Assembly: GCA_942491105.1 (NCBI GenBank)
Contig: CALNZX010000001.1
Location: 1-64,000, forward strand
Source: JBBEAM01 sp942491105
GTDB taxonomy: Bacteria; Pseudomonadota; Alphaproteobacteria; Kiloniellales; DSM-21159
DNA length: 64,000 bases
Reading direction: 5' to 3'
Below are positions 28,321 to 37,318 of the stretch, piece by piece. A program made the translations under genes and the position numbers. The notes beneath the pieces are model-generated. The model made no database searches. It was not told where the DNA came from and was given only the letters and a program-made list of their open reading frames with translations. Each line of letters starts with the position of its first letter. Position 1 is the stretch's first letter.

Positions 28321-28466
28321 GTCCTGTCTTCTCCGTTTAGCGAATAGCCGCGGTTGATGACCCGATTGATTCGGGCGGACGCTACACGCCTTTAGGCAGC
28401 GGTCATCGCGCAAATCCGACAGTCTGCGCTTCGCAGTCGACAGGTCTTCCCGGCCGGGGGAAGGGT

Positions 28467-28886
28467 TTAACGCGTTTCGGCATGCGCCTTCAGCGCGTCG
28501 GCGAAACGATTGAAGGAGTCTGTCAGATCGGGCATGGATTTTCTGATCAGCGGCGCCAGCGGGCCGGTGAAAACCTCGTACATGCGAAAGTCGGTACCGC
28601 TGGGTGTCCCGCCAAGTTCGAAGCGGCGGATACCCTTGAACAGGCCGAGCGGCATGCCGCCTTGCCAAACCATCAGACGCTCGGGGACCAGCTCCGTCAC
28701 CGTGACCGGAAAGGCGCGCGTGGGGCTGATCTGCGAGAGGATGGAGAGCTTCGCGCCGGCCGCGATGCGCCCGTCGATTTTCACTATGCCGAAGCCGCCG
28801 TCCTGGAGCACAGCGGCGTCGGTCAGGATCGCCCAGACTGCGGCCGGTTCGGCGGCGATGCTGCGTCTTACGTCATAGGCATGCAT
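28467..28886 (-). CDS. SRPBCC-fold (START/Bet v1-like) protein
   Basis: A 139-residue protein. RRSIAAEPAAVWAILTDAAVL (7-27) is the usual first strand and helix of the polyketide-cyclase/SRPBCC fold, followed by GAKLSILSQISP, RLMVWQGGMPLGLFKGIRRFEL and an amphipathic last helix. The ATG at 28886 has GGAGGTCATT just upstream, better than 28943. These proteins bind hydrophobic ligands in a cavity; no catalytic residue is evident. It is a monocistronic minus-strand gene between the DAO enzyme and the enolase-family gene. Confidence 0.8.
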   Translation of the reverse strand: MHAYDVRRSIAAEPAAVWAILTDAAVLQDGGFGIVKIDGRIAAGAKLSILSQISPTRAFPVTVTELVPERLMVWQGGMPLGLFKGIRRFELGGTPSGTDFRMYEVFTGPLAPLIRKSMPDLTDSFNRFADALKAHAETR

Positions 28887-28967
28887 GGAATGACCTCCCT
28901 TCACTGAACCTAGACAGCGTCCAGCTTCTCGCGATCCAACCATGCATACTCTTCAATTCTGCGCGAG

Positions 28968-30071
28968 TTAGAGCTCGAGGGCGTAGTGCGCCACAGCGTC
29001 TTCGTTCCAGGCCAAGCCGTTTCCGGCGCGCGCGGGGATGCGCGCGTGCCCCTGCTCGATCTCCAGAGGCTGCGCCAGGATCGGCGACGCCCAGTCGACG
29101 AACTCCAGCCAGTGCGCCGTCGGCGTCACCGCCATCAGGTGGCAAGACACCTCCGGGAAGAGATGACTCGATAGCTCGACCTTGGCGATCTCGGCGATGG
29201 CGGCGGCGCGCAGCCAGCCGGTGACCCCGCCGATGCGTTCCAGGTCCGGCATCGCGTAGTCGGCGGCGCCGGCCCGTAGGGCGCGATCGAGATCCTCGGG
29301 GCCATAGAAGTTCTCGCCGATCTGAATCGGGGTCGCGATCTCGGCGGCGAGGCGGGCGCAGCCGGCATAGTCGTCGTAAGCGATCGGCTCCTCGATCCAG
29401 AAGACGCCGCCCTCGCTATCGAGTGCCCGGCCGCGCCGCAGCGCTTCCTGCTGGGTCAGGCCCTGGTTGAAGTCGACGGGGATCAAGGCGTCCTCGCCGA
29501 GGACATCGCGCGCGGCGCGCAGCGCGGCGAGGTCGTCGGATAGCTTCTCCCGGCCCATGCGCAGCTTGACCATGCGGTAGCCGCCTTCCTCGCGCAGGGC
29601 GAGCGCTTCCTCGGCGACCGCGCTGGGCTCGATCAGACCGAGACCGTTGCTGTTGTAGGCCGGGATCCTCCCCGGCGCGCCGCCGAGCAGGCTTGCCAGG
29701 GGCAGCTTGGCGGCCTGTGCCAGCGCGTCCCAGCAGGCGACATCGAAGCCGGAGAGCGCCATCAGCGTCAGCCCCTGATGACCGAACAGAGTCATCGCCT
29801 TGCGCAGCCTGTCGAACAGCGCCACCGGCGCGACGGCTTCGCCGCGGACGCTATCCTCGATCTGGCGCAGCAGGCTGGCGACATGGCGGCAGCCGGCGGG
29901 GCTGTAGCCGAAGATATAGCTGCGCCCGGTAATCCCTTCCTCGGTCTCCAGGTCGATCAGCAGCAGCGCCGCTTTCTCGATGGTCACCACGCTGGTCACC
30001 AAGGGCCGCCGCAGGGGCACCAGTACGGGACGAAGCCTGAGGCTGCGGATATGTAGCTCGGCAGGGTTCAT
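28968..30071 (-). CDS. Mandelate racemase-like enolase superfamily enzyme
   Basis: A 367-residue protein that aligns along its whole length with Pseudomonas mandelate racemase. Metal ligands Asp200, Glu227 and Glu253 are present, as are the Asp276-His303 dyad and Glu323 (SSHLFPEVSCHL, TPTAHWLE). The second lysine of the KxK motif is arginine here: Lys169-Leu-Arg171, where mandelate racemase has Lys164-x-Lys166. Losing the second base suggests a one-base reaction such as dehydration, or an epimerase with altered specificity. It is divergent from the second sox-like operon across 178 bases, so its substrate may be linked to an N-methyl amino acid. Confidence 0.85.
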   Translation of the reverse strand: MNPAELHIRSLRLRPVLVPLRRPLVTSVVTIEKAALLLIDLETEEGITGRSYIFGYSPAGCRHVASLLRQIEDSVRGEAVAPVALFDRLRKAMTLFGHQGLTLMALSGFDVACWDALAQAAKLPLASLLGGAPGRIPAYNSNGLGLIEPSAVAEEALALREEGGYRMVKLRMGREKLSDDLAALRAARDVLGEDALIPVDFNQGLTQQEALRRGRALDSEGGVFWIEEPIAYDDYAGCARLAAEIATPIQIGENFYGPEDLDRALRAGAADYAMPDLERIGGVTGWLRAAAIAEIAKVELSSHLFPEVSCHLMAVTPTAHWLEFVDWASPILAQPLEIEQGHARIPARAGNGLAWNEDAVAHYALEL

Positions 30072-30249
30072 GGCAGGGATCCTTTTCTGGCGATGAGACT
30101 AACCCAGGCCCAAATTGGGGACTAGCGTCCGCAAGTCGCCCTGCCGCCAATTCCTGTCGATATTGGTTCAGCCAGCGCAAGGGGCAGGCTTAGCATCGCG
30201 CGATGGATGGGGGCGCTTTCCCCCCGCACAAGCAACTCAGGCGGGTCGC

Positions 30250-31491
30250 ATGCCCCTTGCACTCCTCAAGTACGGTCTTTCGAAGACCTATCCGGCGCGC
30301 CGGCACTTTCCCACGACCAGCGATCTCAAGCCGTCCTACGACATCGTCATTATCGGCGGCGGCGGACACGGCCTTGCCTGCGCCTATTACCTGGCGAAGG
30401 ATTACGGCATCACCAATGTCGCCGTACTGGAGAAAGGCTGGCTGGCCGGCGGTAACACCGCGCGTAACACCGCGATCATCCGCTCCAACTACCTGACGCC
30501 GGAGGGCGTGCATTTCTACGACGAGTCCGTGCGGCTCTATCAGGACCTGGCGAACGATTTCGACATGAACCTGATGTATTCGCAGCGCGGACACTTCACC
30601 CTGGCGCATACCGACGCCGCGCTGCGCACGGCGCGCTGGCGGGCCGAGGTGAACAAGCATCTGGGTGTCAGCTCGCGGGTCGTCTTTCCCGATGAAATCA
30701 AGGAAATCTGCCCGGAAATCAGCCTCGACGAGGATGCGCGCTTCCCCGTGCTCGGCGCGCTCTATCACCCGCCGGGCGCGATCGCGCGCCACGACGCCGT
30801 GGCCTGGGGCTATGCGCGCGGCGCCATGGAGCGCGGCGTCGAGATTCATCAGAACACCGAAGTGACCGGTCTGGAGATCGAGAAGGGCCGGGTGACCGGC
30901 GTCAAGACCACCCGTGGCACGGTCAAGGCCGGCAAGGTGATGCAGGCAACGGCCGGCATGTCCGGCACGGTCTCCAAGATGGCCGGCTTCAAGCTGCCGA
31001 TCCGCTCGATCCCGCTGCAGGCCTGCGTGTCCGAACCCTATAAGCCGGTGTTCGATTCCATCGTCGTGTCCGGCTCCCTGCATATCTACATCAGCCAGTC
31101 CTCGCGCGGTGAGTTCGTGATGGGCGGCTCTTCCGATCCCTATGGACTCTATTCGACGCGTTCGACCCTCGATTTCAAGGAGGGGCTGATGTCGCACATG
31201 CTGGAACTCTTCCCCTTCCTGTCCAAGGTCAAGGTGCTGCGGCAATGGGCCGGCATCACCGACATGACCCCGGACTTCTCGCCGATCATGGGCGAGACCC
31301 CGGTCGAGAACTACTACGTCGACGCCGGCTGGGGCACCTGGGGCTTCAAGGCGACGCCGGTCTGCGGCAAGCGGATGGCGGAGACGCTGGCGACCGGCAA
31401 GGTGCCGGCAATCATCCAACCCTTCGCGCTCGACCGCTTCGAGCGTTTCCATCAGGTCGGCGAAAAGGGTGCCGCCTCGGTGGGGCACTAG
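30250..31491 (+). CDS. SoxB-like beta subunit of a second N-methyl amino acid dehydrogenase/oxidase
   Basis: A 413-residue DAO-type flavoprotein: IIGGGGHGLACAYYLAKDYG (35-54) and ARHDAVAWGYAR with His181 in the covalent FMN position. The ATG at 30250 is the start, since the longer frame from 30115 lacks any conserved residue before it. It shares the fold and key residues with SoxB at 13134 but differs throughout the substrate side. It heads a plus-strand set in the same order, beta-delta-alpha-gamma. The same four-subunit design is used by N-methylglutamate dehydrogenase (MgdABCD), which is a serious alternative to sarcosine oxidase. Confidence 0.87.
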   Translation: MPLALLKYGLSKTYPARRHFPTTSDLKPSYDIVIIGGGGHGLACAYYLAKDYGITNVAVLEKGWLAGGNTARNTAIIRSNYLTPEGVHFYDESVRLYQDLANDFDMNLMYSQRGHFTLAHTDAALRTARWRAEVNKHLGVSSRVVFPDEIKEICPEISLDEDARFPVLGALYHPPGAIARHDAVAWGYARGAMERGVEIHQNTEVTGLEIEKGRVTGVKTTRGTVKAGKVMQATAGMSGTVSKMAGFKLPIRSIPLQACVSEPYKPVFDSIVVSGSLHIYISQSSRGEFVMGGSSDPYGLYSTRSTLDFKEGLMSHMLELFPFLSKVKVLRQWAGITDMTPDFSPIMGETPVENYYVDAGWGTWGFKATPVCGKRMAETLATGKVPAIIQPFALDRFERFHQVGEKGAASVGH

Positions 31492-31502
31492 GGAGCGCGG
31501 AA

Positions 31503-31805
31503 ATGAAAATTCTCAACTGCCCGCTGAACGGCCCGCGCAACGTCCAGGAATTCGTCTGGGGCGGCGAAGTGACCGAGATGCCGGACCCCAATCGCTGCTC
31601 CAACGCGGAGTGGGCCGATTACGTCTTCCTGGAGAACAACACCCGGGGCGTGATCCGCGAATGGTGGTGCCACGCCGCCACCAATTTCTGGTTCATCGCC
31701 GAGCGCGATACCTCGACCGATGAGATCCTGAAGACCTATCCCGCCGGCGAACTCTTCACCGAGCGCAAGGAATTCGAAGCGCCCGAGGAGGATACCAAGG
31801 CATGA
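31503..31805 (+). CDS. SoxD/MgdB-like delta subunit
   Basis: A 100-residue protein beginning MKILNCPLNGPRNVQEF, with WADYVFLENN and FWFIAERDTSTDEI. Compared with the zinc ligands of TSox delta (Cys6, Cys9, His59, Cys63), this one keeps Cys6 and the His (His57 here) but has Asn9 and Asn61, so the zinc site is incomplete. From memory, the NGPRN and WFIAERDT.TDEI pattern resembles the small subunit of N-methylglutamate dehydrogenase more than typical SoxD. Its stop overlaps the next start by ATGA. Confidence 0.85.
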   Translation: MKILNCPLNGPRNVQEFVWGGEVTEMPDPNRCSNAEWADYVFLENNTRGVIREWWCHAATNFWFIAERDTSTDEILKTYPAGELFTERKEFEAPEEDTKA

Positions 31806-34705
31806 CGACCTCGCACCGTCTTCCGGAACCCTTCGGCCTCTACATCGATCGCAGCACCACCCTCGGCTTCGAGTTCGAGGGACGGCACTACAGCGGTCTT
31901 GCCGGCGACACCCTCGGCTCCGCCCTGGCCGCCAACGGCGTCAGGATGATCTCGCGCTCCTTCAAGTATCATCGGCCGCGCGGCTTCCTGACCTTCGCCG
32001 GGCTGGACTGCAACAGCTACGTACAGCTTGGCGACGAGCCGAACGTGCAGGCCGACCGCCTGCCGCTGCGCGATGGTATCAGCGCCGCGGCGCTCAACGT
32101 CTCTGGCTCTCTCGAAAACGACCGGGATGCCTATCTCGGCTACTTCAGCCGCTTCCTGCCGGTCGGCTTCTACTACAAGACCTTCTTCCGTCCGAAGGGC
32201 GCCTGGGATTTCTGGGAAAAGATCATTCGGCGCAAGGCCGGTCTCGGCAAGGTCGATAAGAAGACGCCGCACGGCTACTACGACAAGGCCTACCTCTTCG
32301 CCGACGTCTGCGTGATCGGCGGCGGCGCGGCCGGTCTCTCCGCCGCGCTGGAGGCGGGCAAGAGCGGCGCCGAGGTGATCCTGATCGACGAGGAAGTCAA
32401 GCTCGGTGGCGCGCTGAACTATGCCTTCGGAGCGGAAGGCCAGGGCAAGGCCCGGGAGCTGGCCGAGGAACTCGCCAAGCTCGACAATGTCACCGTGCTG
32501 AGTTCGGCGCTTTGCACCGGCTGGTTCTCCGACAACTGGCTCGCGGTGATCCAGGCCAACCGGCTTTACAAGCTGCGGGCCAAGCAGGTGGTTCTGGCAA
32601 CCGGCTCGGTCGAGCAGCCCATGGTGTTCCGCAACAACGATCTGCCGGGCGTGATCCTGGGCAGCGCGGCGCAGCGGATGATCCGTCTCTATGGGGTCAA
32701 GCCGGGCGAGAAAGCGGTGGTCTGCACCGGCAACGACCATGGCTACCGGGTCGCCCAGGACCTCCGCGAGGCCGGCGTGGAGGTGGCGGCCATCGCCGAC
32801 CTGCGCAATGAAGCGGCCAAGTGTGCCGAGGCTGCCGCCTTGACCGCGGAAGGCGTGCGCATTCTTTCCGGCCACACGGTTTTCGAAGCCCTGCCGGGCA
32901 GCGGCAAGCGTGGCGTCTCCGGCGCCGTGATCGACAGCATCACCGGAGAGGGCGTGGTCGCCGGTAACGGAGAAACCCTGGCGTGCGATCTGATCGTAAC
33001 CTCGGTCGGTTACGCGCCGCTCGGCCAGTTGATGTGCCACTGCGGTGGGCGCATGACCTACAGCGACGACTACCACGCCTTCCTGCTGGACGAGCAGCCC
33101 AAGGACGCCTTCTTCGCCGGCTCGGTCAACAACAGCTTCGATCTCGACGCCGTCTATGCCGAGGGCCGGCATGGCGGATGGAGCGCGGCCAAGGCCGCCG
33201 GCGCCAAGGTCGGCGCGGAGCCCACCAAACCCGGCGCCAGAGGCGGCGAGGGAATCAACCATCCCTGGCCGATCTTCCCGCACCCCAAGGGCAAGGATTT
33301 CGTCGATTTCGACGAGGACCAGACGGTCAAGGACGTGATCAACGCGGTCGCCGACGGCTTCGAAGACGTCGAGCTGATGAAGCGCTACACCACGGTCGGC
33401 ATGGGGCCGAGCCAGGGGCGCAACTCGGCGCTGAACTCCGTGCGGCTGACCAATAAAGCCAACGGGCGCGGCGTCTCGGGCTCAACCACGACCACCCAGC
33501 GTCCGCCCTTTAAGCCGGAGTCCTTCGGTCATCTGGCGGGCCGCTCCTTCGAGCCCGAGCGCCTGACGGCGATGCATCACCGTCATGTCGAGGCCGGTGC
33601 CCAGATGATGCTGGCCGGGGCCTGGTACCGTCCGGCTTATTACGGGCGCAAGGCTGACCGAAAAGCCTGCATCGCCGCCGAGGCGCGCAATGTGCGCGAG
33701 AATGTCGGCATGATCGACGTTTCGACCCTGGGCGGCCTGGAAGTGCGCGGCCCGGACGCCGCCGAGTTCATGAACCGCATGTACACCTGGGCCTACAAGA
33801 AGCAGCAGGTCGGCCGCGCGCGCTATCTCCTGATGAGCGACCAGACCGGCGCGGTGGTCGATGATGGCGTGGCTTGCCGCTTCTCCGAGCAGGAATTCTA
33901 CGTCACCGCGACCACCGGCGGCGTAGATGGCGTCTATCGCGCGATGCTGCGCTGGAACGCCGAGTGGCGGCTCAAGGTCGACGTCGCCAATGTCACCGGC
34001 GCCTACGCGGGGTTCAACATCGCCGGGCCGAGCTCGCGCAAGGTGCTGAATAAGCTGGATTGCGATATCGATCTTTCGGCCGAGGCCTTTCCCTACATGG
34101 GTGTGCGCGAGGGCAGGATCGCCGGCATTCCGGTCCGCCTGCTGCGTGTCGGCTTCGTCGGCGAGCTCGGTTACGAGGTCCACGTGCCGGCGTCCTATGG
34201 CGAGGCGCTATGGGACCTGGTCATGGAAGCTGGCGCCGAGTTCGGCATCAAGCCCTTTGGCGTCGAGGCGCAGCGTCTGCTGCGTCTGGAAAAGGGGCAT
34301 ATCATCATCGGTCAGGACACCGACGGTCTGACCACGCCGGCCGAGGCCAACATGCTTTGGGCGGTTGGCAAGAAGAAGCCTTTCTTCGTCGGCAAGCGCT
34401 CCCTCGACATCATGGCGGAGGCCCGGCCCCTGGAGCGCATGCTGGTCGGCTTCACCTTGCCGGAAGACTCCCCGGTGCCCGAAGAATGCGTTTTGGTGAT
34501 CAAGGGCGACAGTATCGTCGGCCGCGTCACCTCGGCGGCGCGTTCGGAGACCTGCGGCGGTATCGTCGGCATGGCCTACGTTGCGCCGGAGGACGCGGAG
34601 CCCGGAACGACCTTCAATATCAAGCTGGAGGACGGTTCCTATATCTACGGGACCGTCGCGGCCATCCCCTTCTACGACCCCGACGGCAAGCGGCAGGAGC
34701 TCTAG
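31802..34705 (+). CDS. SoxA/MgdC-like alpha subunit
   Basis: A 967-residue protein with a Fer2_4 region (about 15-90, RPRGFLTFAGLDCNSY), an FAD/NAD reductase fold from about 165 (VIGGGAAGLSAALEAG), a central SoxA region (TVGMGPSQGRNSALN), and a C-terminal GcvT half (about 590-960; FVGELGYEVHVPASYG). It is 40 residues shorter than the alpha subunit at 9798. It should pass electrons from the beta-subunit flavin and hold the folate acceptor. Overlapping starts and stops join it to the delta and gamma genes. Confidence 0.9.
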   Translation: MTTSHRLPEPFGLYIDRSTTLGFEFEGRHYSGLAGDTLGSALAANGVRMISRSFKYHRPRGFLTFAGLDCNSYVQLGDEPNVQADRLPLRDGISAAALNVSGSLENDRDAYLGYFSRFLPVGFYYKTFFRPKGAWDFWEKIIRRKAGLGKVDKKTPHGYYDKAYLFADVCVIGGGAAGLSAALEAGKSGAEVILIDEEVKLGGALNYAFGAEGQGKARELAEELAKLDNVTVLSSALCTGWFSDNWLAVIQANRLYKLRAKQVVLATGSVEQPMVFRNNDLPGVILGSAAQRMIRLYGVKPGEKAVVCTGNDHGYRVAQDLREAGVEVAAIADLRNEAAKCAEAAALTAEGVRILSGHTVFEALPGSGKRGVSGAVIDSITGEGVVAGNGETLACDLIVTSVGYAPLGQLMCHCGGRMTYSDDYHAFLLDEQPKDAFFAGSVNNSFDLDAVYAEGRHGGWSAAKAAGAKVGAEPTKPGARGGEGINHPWPIFPHPKGKDFVDFDEDQTVKDVINAVADGFEDVELMKRYTTVGMGPSQGRNSALNSVRLTNKANGRGVSGSTTTTQRPPFKPESFGHLAGRSFEPERLTAMHHRHVEAGAQMMLAGAWYRPAYYGRKADRKACIAAEARNVRENVGMIDVSTLGGLEVRGPDAAEFMNRMYTWAYKKQQVGRARYLLMSDQTGAVVDDGVACRFSEQEFYVTATTGGVDGVYRAMLRWNAEWRLKVDVANVTGAYAGFNIAGPSSRKVLNKLDCDIDLSAEAFPYMGVREGRIAGIPVRLLRVGFVGELGYEVHVPASYGEALWDLVMEAGAEFGIKPFGVEAQRLLRLEKGHIIIGQDTDGLTTPAEANMLWAVGKKKPFFVGKRSLDIMAEARPLERMLVGFTLPEDSPVPEECVLVIKGDSIVGRVTSAARSETCGGIVGMAYVAPEDAEPGTTFNIKLEDGSYIYGTVAAIPFYDPDGKRQEL

Positions 34706-34709
34706 AGTC

Positions 34710-35417
34710 ATGCAAGCGACCGATCATCTTCGCCGCTCTTTCTGCTATCGGCGCCTGGACGCCCTGGGCGCGAACTTTGCCGAGATCAACGGCGGCGCCA
34801 TCGCCATGGACTATGGAGACGCCGCAGCGGAGGCCGAGGCCGCCCGGGTTCTGGGCCTGGCGGATCTCTCCGTGCTGCCGCGCACCGGCTTCAAGGGCGA
34901 GGGCACGGCCGATTGGCTCGGCGCGCAGGGGCTTGCCGTGCCGGAGGAAAGCAATTGGGCGCGGCGCCAGGACGGCGGCGCCCTCGCGGCGCGGCTGGCG
35001 CCCGGAGAGCTGCTGATCCTCGATAACGACAGCGGGGACGCGGCGCTGGTCGACAAGCTCAACGCCGCTTGGGCCGGTGAAAGCCGCCCGCCGGAAACGC
35101 CGCGCGGCTTCCCGGTGCCGCGTCAGGACAGCCATGCCTGGTTCATGGTCGCGGGCGAGCAGAGCGCCGCGATGTTCGCCAAGATCTGCGCCATCGACCT
35201 GCGCCCGCACAAGTTCGAGGATCTGCGGATCGCGCAAACCTCCGTGGCGCGGCTTTCCGCCGTGGTGCTCCGCAATGATTTGGGCGGCACGCTTGCCTTT
35301 CATTTGCTTTTCGATAGCGCTTCGGCCAGTTACTTCTGGGACGTCCTGATGGACGCCATGCAGGAGTTTTCTGGCCGCCCCATCGGGCTCGCCGCGCTGA
35401 AAAGCCTGACGAAGTGA
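34710..35417 (+). CDS. SoxG/MgdD-like gamma subunit
   Basis: A 235-residue protein, longer than SoxG at 9170 (211). The first 60 residues (AEINGGAIAMDYG, LADLSVLPRTGFKG) look like the N-terminal part of a GcvT fold, and SHAWFMVAGEQSAAMFAKICAIDLRPHKFEDL is the conserved SoxG core. The ATG at 34710 is 5 bases after the alpha stop. It closes the second sox-like operon, and a hairpin follows before fhs. Confidence 0.82.
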   Translation: MQATDHLRRSFCYRRLDALGANFAEINGGAIAMDYGDAAAEAEAARVLGLADLSVLPRTGFKGEGTADWLGAQGLAVPEESNWARRQDGGALAARLAPGELLILDNDSGDAALVDKLNAAWAGESRPPETPRGFPVPRQDSHAWFMVAGEQSAAMFAKICAIDLRPHKFEDLRIAQTSVARLSAVVLRNDLGGTLAFHLLFDSASASYFWDVLMDAMQEFSGRPIGLAALKSLTK

Positions 35418-35463
35418 CGGTGGCGGGCCAGACAGCCGTCGTTGCTGGAACACTGGACCGGAA

Positions 35464-35489
35464 GGGAGCGCGCTAACGTCGCGCTCCTT
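35464..35489 (+). terminator. Hairpin between the second sox-like set and fhs
   Basis: Eight-base arms GGAGCGCG (35464-35471) and CGCGCTCC (35479-35486) around a 7-base loop, followed by only three T. It may be an attenuator or weak terminator that lowers read-through from the sox-like genes into formate-THF ligase, which starts 31 bases later. Confidence 0.55.
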
Positions 35490-35519
35490 TGCACGCGCCG
35501 AATATGAAAAGGGAAGCCT

Positions 35520-37193
35520 ATGCCGAAAAGCGATATCGAGATTGCCCGCGAAGCCAGCATGCAGCAGATCGAGGAGGTCGGCGCCAAGCTGGACATTCCA
35601 CGCGAGCACATTCTTCAGTATGGCCCCCACAAGGGTAAGATTTCCTTCGATTTCATCAATGGCCTGAAGGACCGCCCGGACGGCAAGCTGGTCCTGGTCA
35701 CGGCGATCACCCCAACCCCCGCGGGCGAGGGAAAGACCACCACCACGGTCGGTCTCGGCGACGGCCTCAACCGCATCGGCAAGCGCGCGGCGATCTGCCT
35801 GCGCGAGCCTTCGCTCGGCCCCTGCTTCGGCATGAAGGGCGGCGCGGCCGGCGGCGGCTACGCGCAGGTCGTTCCCATGGAAGACATCAATCTCCACTTC
35901 ACCGGCGATTTTCACGCCATCGGCATCGCCCACAACCTGCTCTCCGCCCTGATCGACAACCACATCTACTGGGGCAACGAGTTGGGAATCGACACGCGCC
36001 GCGTGAATTGGCGGCGGGTCGTCGACATGAACGACCGGGCGCTGCGGCAGATCAATAACTCTCTCGGCGGGGTCGCCAACGGTTTTCCGCGCGAGGATGG
36101 CTTCGACATCGTCGTGGCCTCGGAAGTGATGGCTATTTTCTGCCTCTCGACCGGCCTGGAGGACTTGACCGAGCGGCTTGGCAATATCGTGGTGGCCTAT
36201 ACCCGCGACAAGAAGCCGATCTACGCCCGCGATCTCAAGGCACCGGGGCCGATGGCCGTGCTGCTGCGCGACGCGCTGTCCCCGAATCTGGTGCAGACCC
36301 TGGAGAACAACCCCGCCTTCATCCATGGCGGACCCTTTGCCAACATCGCCCATGGCTGCAACTCGGCGATCGCCACCAAGACCGCCTTGAAGCTTGCCGA
36401 CTATGTGGTGACCGAGGCTGGCTTCGGCGCCGATCTCGGTGCAGAGAAGTTCTTCGATATCAAGTGCCGCAAGGCCGGTTTGAAGCCGAACGCCGCGGTG
36501 GTCGTCGCGACGGTGCGTGCCTTGAAGATGCATGGCGGAGTCGCCAAGGACGCCCTGCAGGACGAGAACGTCGAAGCCGTGCGCAAGGGCGTGACCAATC
36601 TCAAGCGCCATGTCGGCAACGTGCAGAAGTTCGGCGTTCCCGTGGTGGTCGCCATCAATCAGTTCATCAACGATACCGATGCCGAGATCGAAGCGATCAA
36701 GCAGGCGGTCAGCGAGCTGGGGGTCGAGGCGATCCTGGCCTCGCATTGGGCCAACGGCGGCGCCGGCACCGAGGAGCTCGCGCGCAAGGTCGTGGAGATG
36801 GTCGAAGGCGGAACCGACGACTTCAAGCCGCTCTATCCCGACGAGATGCCGCTCTGGGACAAGATCGGCACCATCGCGGTCGAGCTTTACGGCGCCGACG
36901 GGGTACAGGCCGACCAGAAGACCCGCAATCAAATCAAGGAGTTGCAGGAAGGCGGCTATGGCCACCTGCCGGTTTGCATGGCGAAGACGCAGTACAGCTT
37001 CTCCACCGATCCGAGTCTCAAGGGGGCGCCGAGCGGGCACACGCTGACCGTGCGCGAAGTGCGCCTATCCGCGGGCGCCGGGTTCGTGGTGGTGATCTGC
37101 GGCGACATCATGACGATGCCCGGTTTGCCGCGGACTCCGGCGGCGAATTCGATCCGGCTCAATGAGGCTGGGCAGGTCGAAGGCCTGTTCTAA
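35520..37193 (+). CDS. fhs: Formate-tetrahydrofolate ligase
   Basis: A 557-residue protein of family length. The ATP-binding TPAGEGKTTTTVGLGDG lies near residue 62, then REPSLGPCFGMKGGAAGGGYAQV and EAGFGADLGAEKFFDIKC. It interconverts formate plus THF plus ATP with 10-formyl-THF. Placed directly after a complex that loads methyl carbon onto THF, it probably handles the C1 unit by running toward formate or by supplying formyl-THF. FolD, needed between methylene- and formyl-THF, is not in this window. Confidence 0.95.
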   Translation: MPKSDIEIAREASMQQIEEVGAKLDIPREHILQYGPHKGKISFDFINGLKDRPDGKLVLVTAITPTPAGEGKTTTTVGLGDGLNRIGKRAAICLREPSLGPCFGMKGGAAGGGYAQVVPMEDINLHFTGDFHAIGIAHNLLSALIDNHIYWGNELGIDTRRVNWRRVVDMNDRALRQINNSLGGVANGFPREDGFDIVVASEVMAIFCLSTGLEDLTERLGNIVVAYTRDKKPIYARDLKAPGPMAVLLRDALSPNLVQTLENNPAFIHGGPFANIAHGCNSAIATKTALKLADYVVTEAGFGADLGAEKFFDIKCRKAGLKPNAAVVVATVRALKMHGGVAKDALQDENVEAVRKGVTNLKRHVGNVQKFGVPVVVAINQFINDTDAEIEAIKQAVSELGVEAILASHWANGGAGTEELARKVVEMVEGGTDDFKPLYPDEMPLWDKIGTIAVELYGADGVQADQKTRNQIKELQEGGYGHLPVCMAKTQYSFSTDPSLKGAPSGHTLTVREVRLSAGAGFVVVICGDIMTMPGLPRTPAANSIRLNEAGQVEGLF

Positions 37194-37318
37194 CCTCCTC
37201 GCGGGCGATCACGATCTAGCCAAGAGCCGCTTTGCCGCTTGTCTGGCAGCGGGGCGCGGTGTAGGTTTTCTCTCGAATATCATACAGTTGCGTCGTGTGA
37301 GAGAGGGTGCCAGCCGAA

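Noticed and set aside
28440..28466. CTTCCCGG/CCGGGGGAAG inverted repeat after the SRPBCC gene as a terminator
   Set aside because: Arms are imperfect and no T-run follows on the minus strand.
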